A stretch of 64,000 bases of DNA from Herbaspirillum chlorophenolicum. GTDB lineage: Bacteria > Pseudomonadota > Gammaproteobacteria > Burkholderiales > Burkholderiaceae_D. A model generated the notes under the pieces. The model ran no database searches. It saw only the letters and a program-made list of their open reading frames with translations, and had not been told where the DNA came from. The stretch covers positions 24,960 to 88,959 of the forward strand of contig NZ_LFLT01000020.1 in the NCBI RefSeq assembly GCF_001189955.1. Direction: 5' to 3'. The position numbers were made by a program, and so were the translations under genes. Positions 63,055-64,000 of the stretch are shown here, piece after piece (position 1 is the stretch's first letter; each line of letters starts with the position of its first letter).

Positions 63055-63963
63055 TCATTCGGCGAAATGCTCGGAGATGAAGCTGCGTAGCCACTGGTTG
63101 CCTTCATCCTGATTGTAGCGGCGATGCCAGAAAATATTGGTCTGCAGCGACGGCAGGCGCAGCGGCGGCTTGATGTAATGCAAGCCGAACGGTACGGCGG
63201 CGCTTTCAGCCAGCTTGCGCGGCACGGTGACCACCAGGTCGGTGGTGCTGACAATATAGGGCACGGCAGTGAAGTGCGGCACGCGGAAACGCACGCTGGG
63301 CAACACCCCGGCCTTCTCCAGGTTCTGGTTGATGCGGTCGTAGGGGCTTTCCTGCGACGACACCATCAGGTGTTCGGCTGCGAGGAATTCCTTCAGCGTA
63401 ATGTCGGCCCTGTTGTCCAGCACATGGCCGATACGGAACATGCTCACATAGTTCTGGCGGAACAGCCGGCGCTGGTAAAGCGCGCCGGAGACATTGTCGA
63501 ATGCGCCGATGGCCAGGTCCACGCGGCCCGACTCCATTTCGCTTTTCAGGTCGATGGCGCCGGCGCGCACCGTGCTGATGCGTACGCCCGGCGCCAGCCG
63601 GCCGCAGGTTTCGATCAGCGCCGGCATGAAATAGACCTCGCCGACGTCGGTCATGGCAATCGTGAAATGGCGCTGGCTGGACTGCGGTGAAAACCCTTCA
63701 TGCAGGTTCAGCGCGCGCGAGACTTGCTGCAGGGCTGCCGCCACCGGTTCGGCCAGGTGTTCGGCGAAAGGCGTGGGCTGCATGCCTTGTGCGGTGCGCA
63801 CGAACAGTTCATCCCCGAAGCTGCGCCGCAGGCGCGCCAGCGCATTGCTGACGGCCGGCTGCGACAGCCCCAGGCGACGCGCCACGGAGGAGATCTGGCG
63901 TTCCTGGAATACTTCCTGGAAGACCACCAGCAAGTTGAGGTCGATATCGCGCGGTTCGATCAT
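63055..63963 (-). CDS. LysR-family regulator upstream of the hydrolase
   Basis: A 302-residue LysR protein of the NodD/PcpR-like group. It begins MIEPRDIDLNLLVVFQEVFQ, with HTH ISSVARRLGLSQPAVSNALARLR, then TPFAEHLAEPVAAALQQV and the effector domain from about residue 92 (RHFTIAMTDVGEVYFMPALIE). It is cotranscribed with the downstream alpha/beta hydrolase, which may be its target. The 37 bases after it to the window end show nothing. Confidence 0.88.
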   Translation of the reverse strand: MIEPRDIDLNLLVVFQEVFQERQISSVARRLGLSQPAVSNALARLRRSFGDELFVRTAQGMQPTPFAEHLAEPVAAALQQVSRALNLHEGFSPQSSQRHFTIAMTDVGEVYFMPALIETCGRLAPGVRISTVRAGAIDLKSEMESGRVDLAIGAFDNVSGALYQRRLFRQNYVSMFRIGHVLDNRADITLKEFLAAEHLMVSSQESPYDRINQNLEKAGVLPSVRFRVPHFTAVPYIVSTTDLVVTVPRKLAESAAVPFGLHYIKPPLRLPSLQTNIFWHRRYNQDEGNQWLRSFISEHFAE

Positions 63964-64000
63964 GGGCAGGCGTCCGTAAGAGCGTGTTTATGATCTCGTT

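Overview
The window is GC-rich chromosomal DNA from a Gram-negative proteobacterium. It is most likely a betaproteobacterium of the Oxalobacteraceae/Burkholderiales type, close to Herbaspirillum. That placement is an inference from gene content: a betaproteobacterial trimeric porin, non-phosphorylative sugar oxidation genes, Entner-Doudoroff genes under a HexR-type regulator, an RbsABC-type sugar importer and many LysR regulators. I see no rRNA, tRNA, phage, insertion sequence or CRISPR array. The region reads as a metabolic island of a soil or plant-associated generalist, with about 54 protein genes tightly packed on both strands.

Region by region. (1) 1-6935: an aldose oxidation module with a truncated IlvD/Edd-type sugar-acid dehydratase, a XylB-like SDR, a LysR regulator, a porin, an SMP-30 lactonase and an IclR regulator. 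(2) 7227-14402: an L-fucose-type oxidative pathway with L-fuconate dehydratase, an SDR dehydrogenase, a mutarotase, a three-gene sugar ABC importer and a fuconolactonase. A strong palindrome lies in front of it. (3) 14431-22917: mixed genes. These are a LysE exporter, an MgtC protein, an orphan TRAP binding protein beside an EctD-like dioxygenase, a persulfide dioxygenase-rhodanese fusion, an orphan PhnZ-like oxygenase, a small lipoprotein, a thioesterase, a MetX-like hydrolase and a GNAT acetyltransferase. (4) 23004-31995: a complete GABA uptake and degradation operon (gabT, four PotABCD-type ABC genes, gabD) divergent from a MocR/GabR-type regulator. (5) 32005-37500: a LysR/oxidoreductase pair, a CorC-type membrane protein and gamma-glutamyltransferase.

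(6) 37824-44126: gluconate/L-idonate use, with a LacI-type gntR, a GntP-family transporter, an FGGY gluconokinase, gluconate 5-dehydrogenase and L-idonate 5-dehydrogenase. (7) 45328-53274: central hexose metabolism. A tal-hexR-zwf-pgi block on the minus strand faces away from edd-eda on the plus strand. The 316-bp gap between them carries two HexR-type boxes and one GntR-type operator. The operator is the same sequence that occurs twice in front of the gluconate transporter, so gluconate uptake and the Entner-Doudoroff enzymes appear to be one regulon. (8) 53351-63963: lgt, a LysR divergent from ilvD, a cytochrome c, a lipoprotein phospholipase D/cardiolipin synthase, a large PepSY-flavodoxin-reductase fusion with an upstream Fur-like box, and a LysR-alpha/beta hydrolase pair.

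Functionally, the sugar modules feed pyruvate and C2-C3 units. Gluconate and idonate enter as 6-phosphogluconate and go to Edd/Eda, and Zwf/Pgi/Tal link this to glucose 6-phosphate and pentose phosphates. Three members of the IlvD/Edd dehydratase family (positions 1, 50777 and 55322) sit in one window, each in a different pathway. The most informative part is the regulatory DNA: several clean palindromes can be tied to specific regulator genes.
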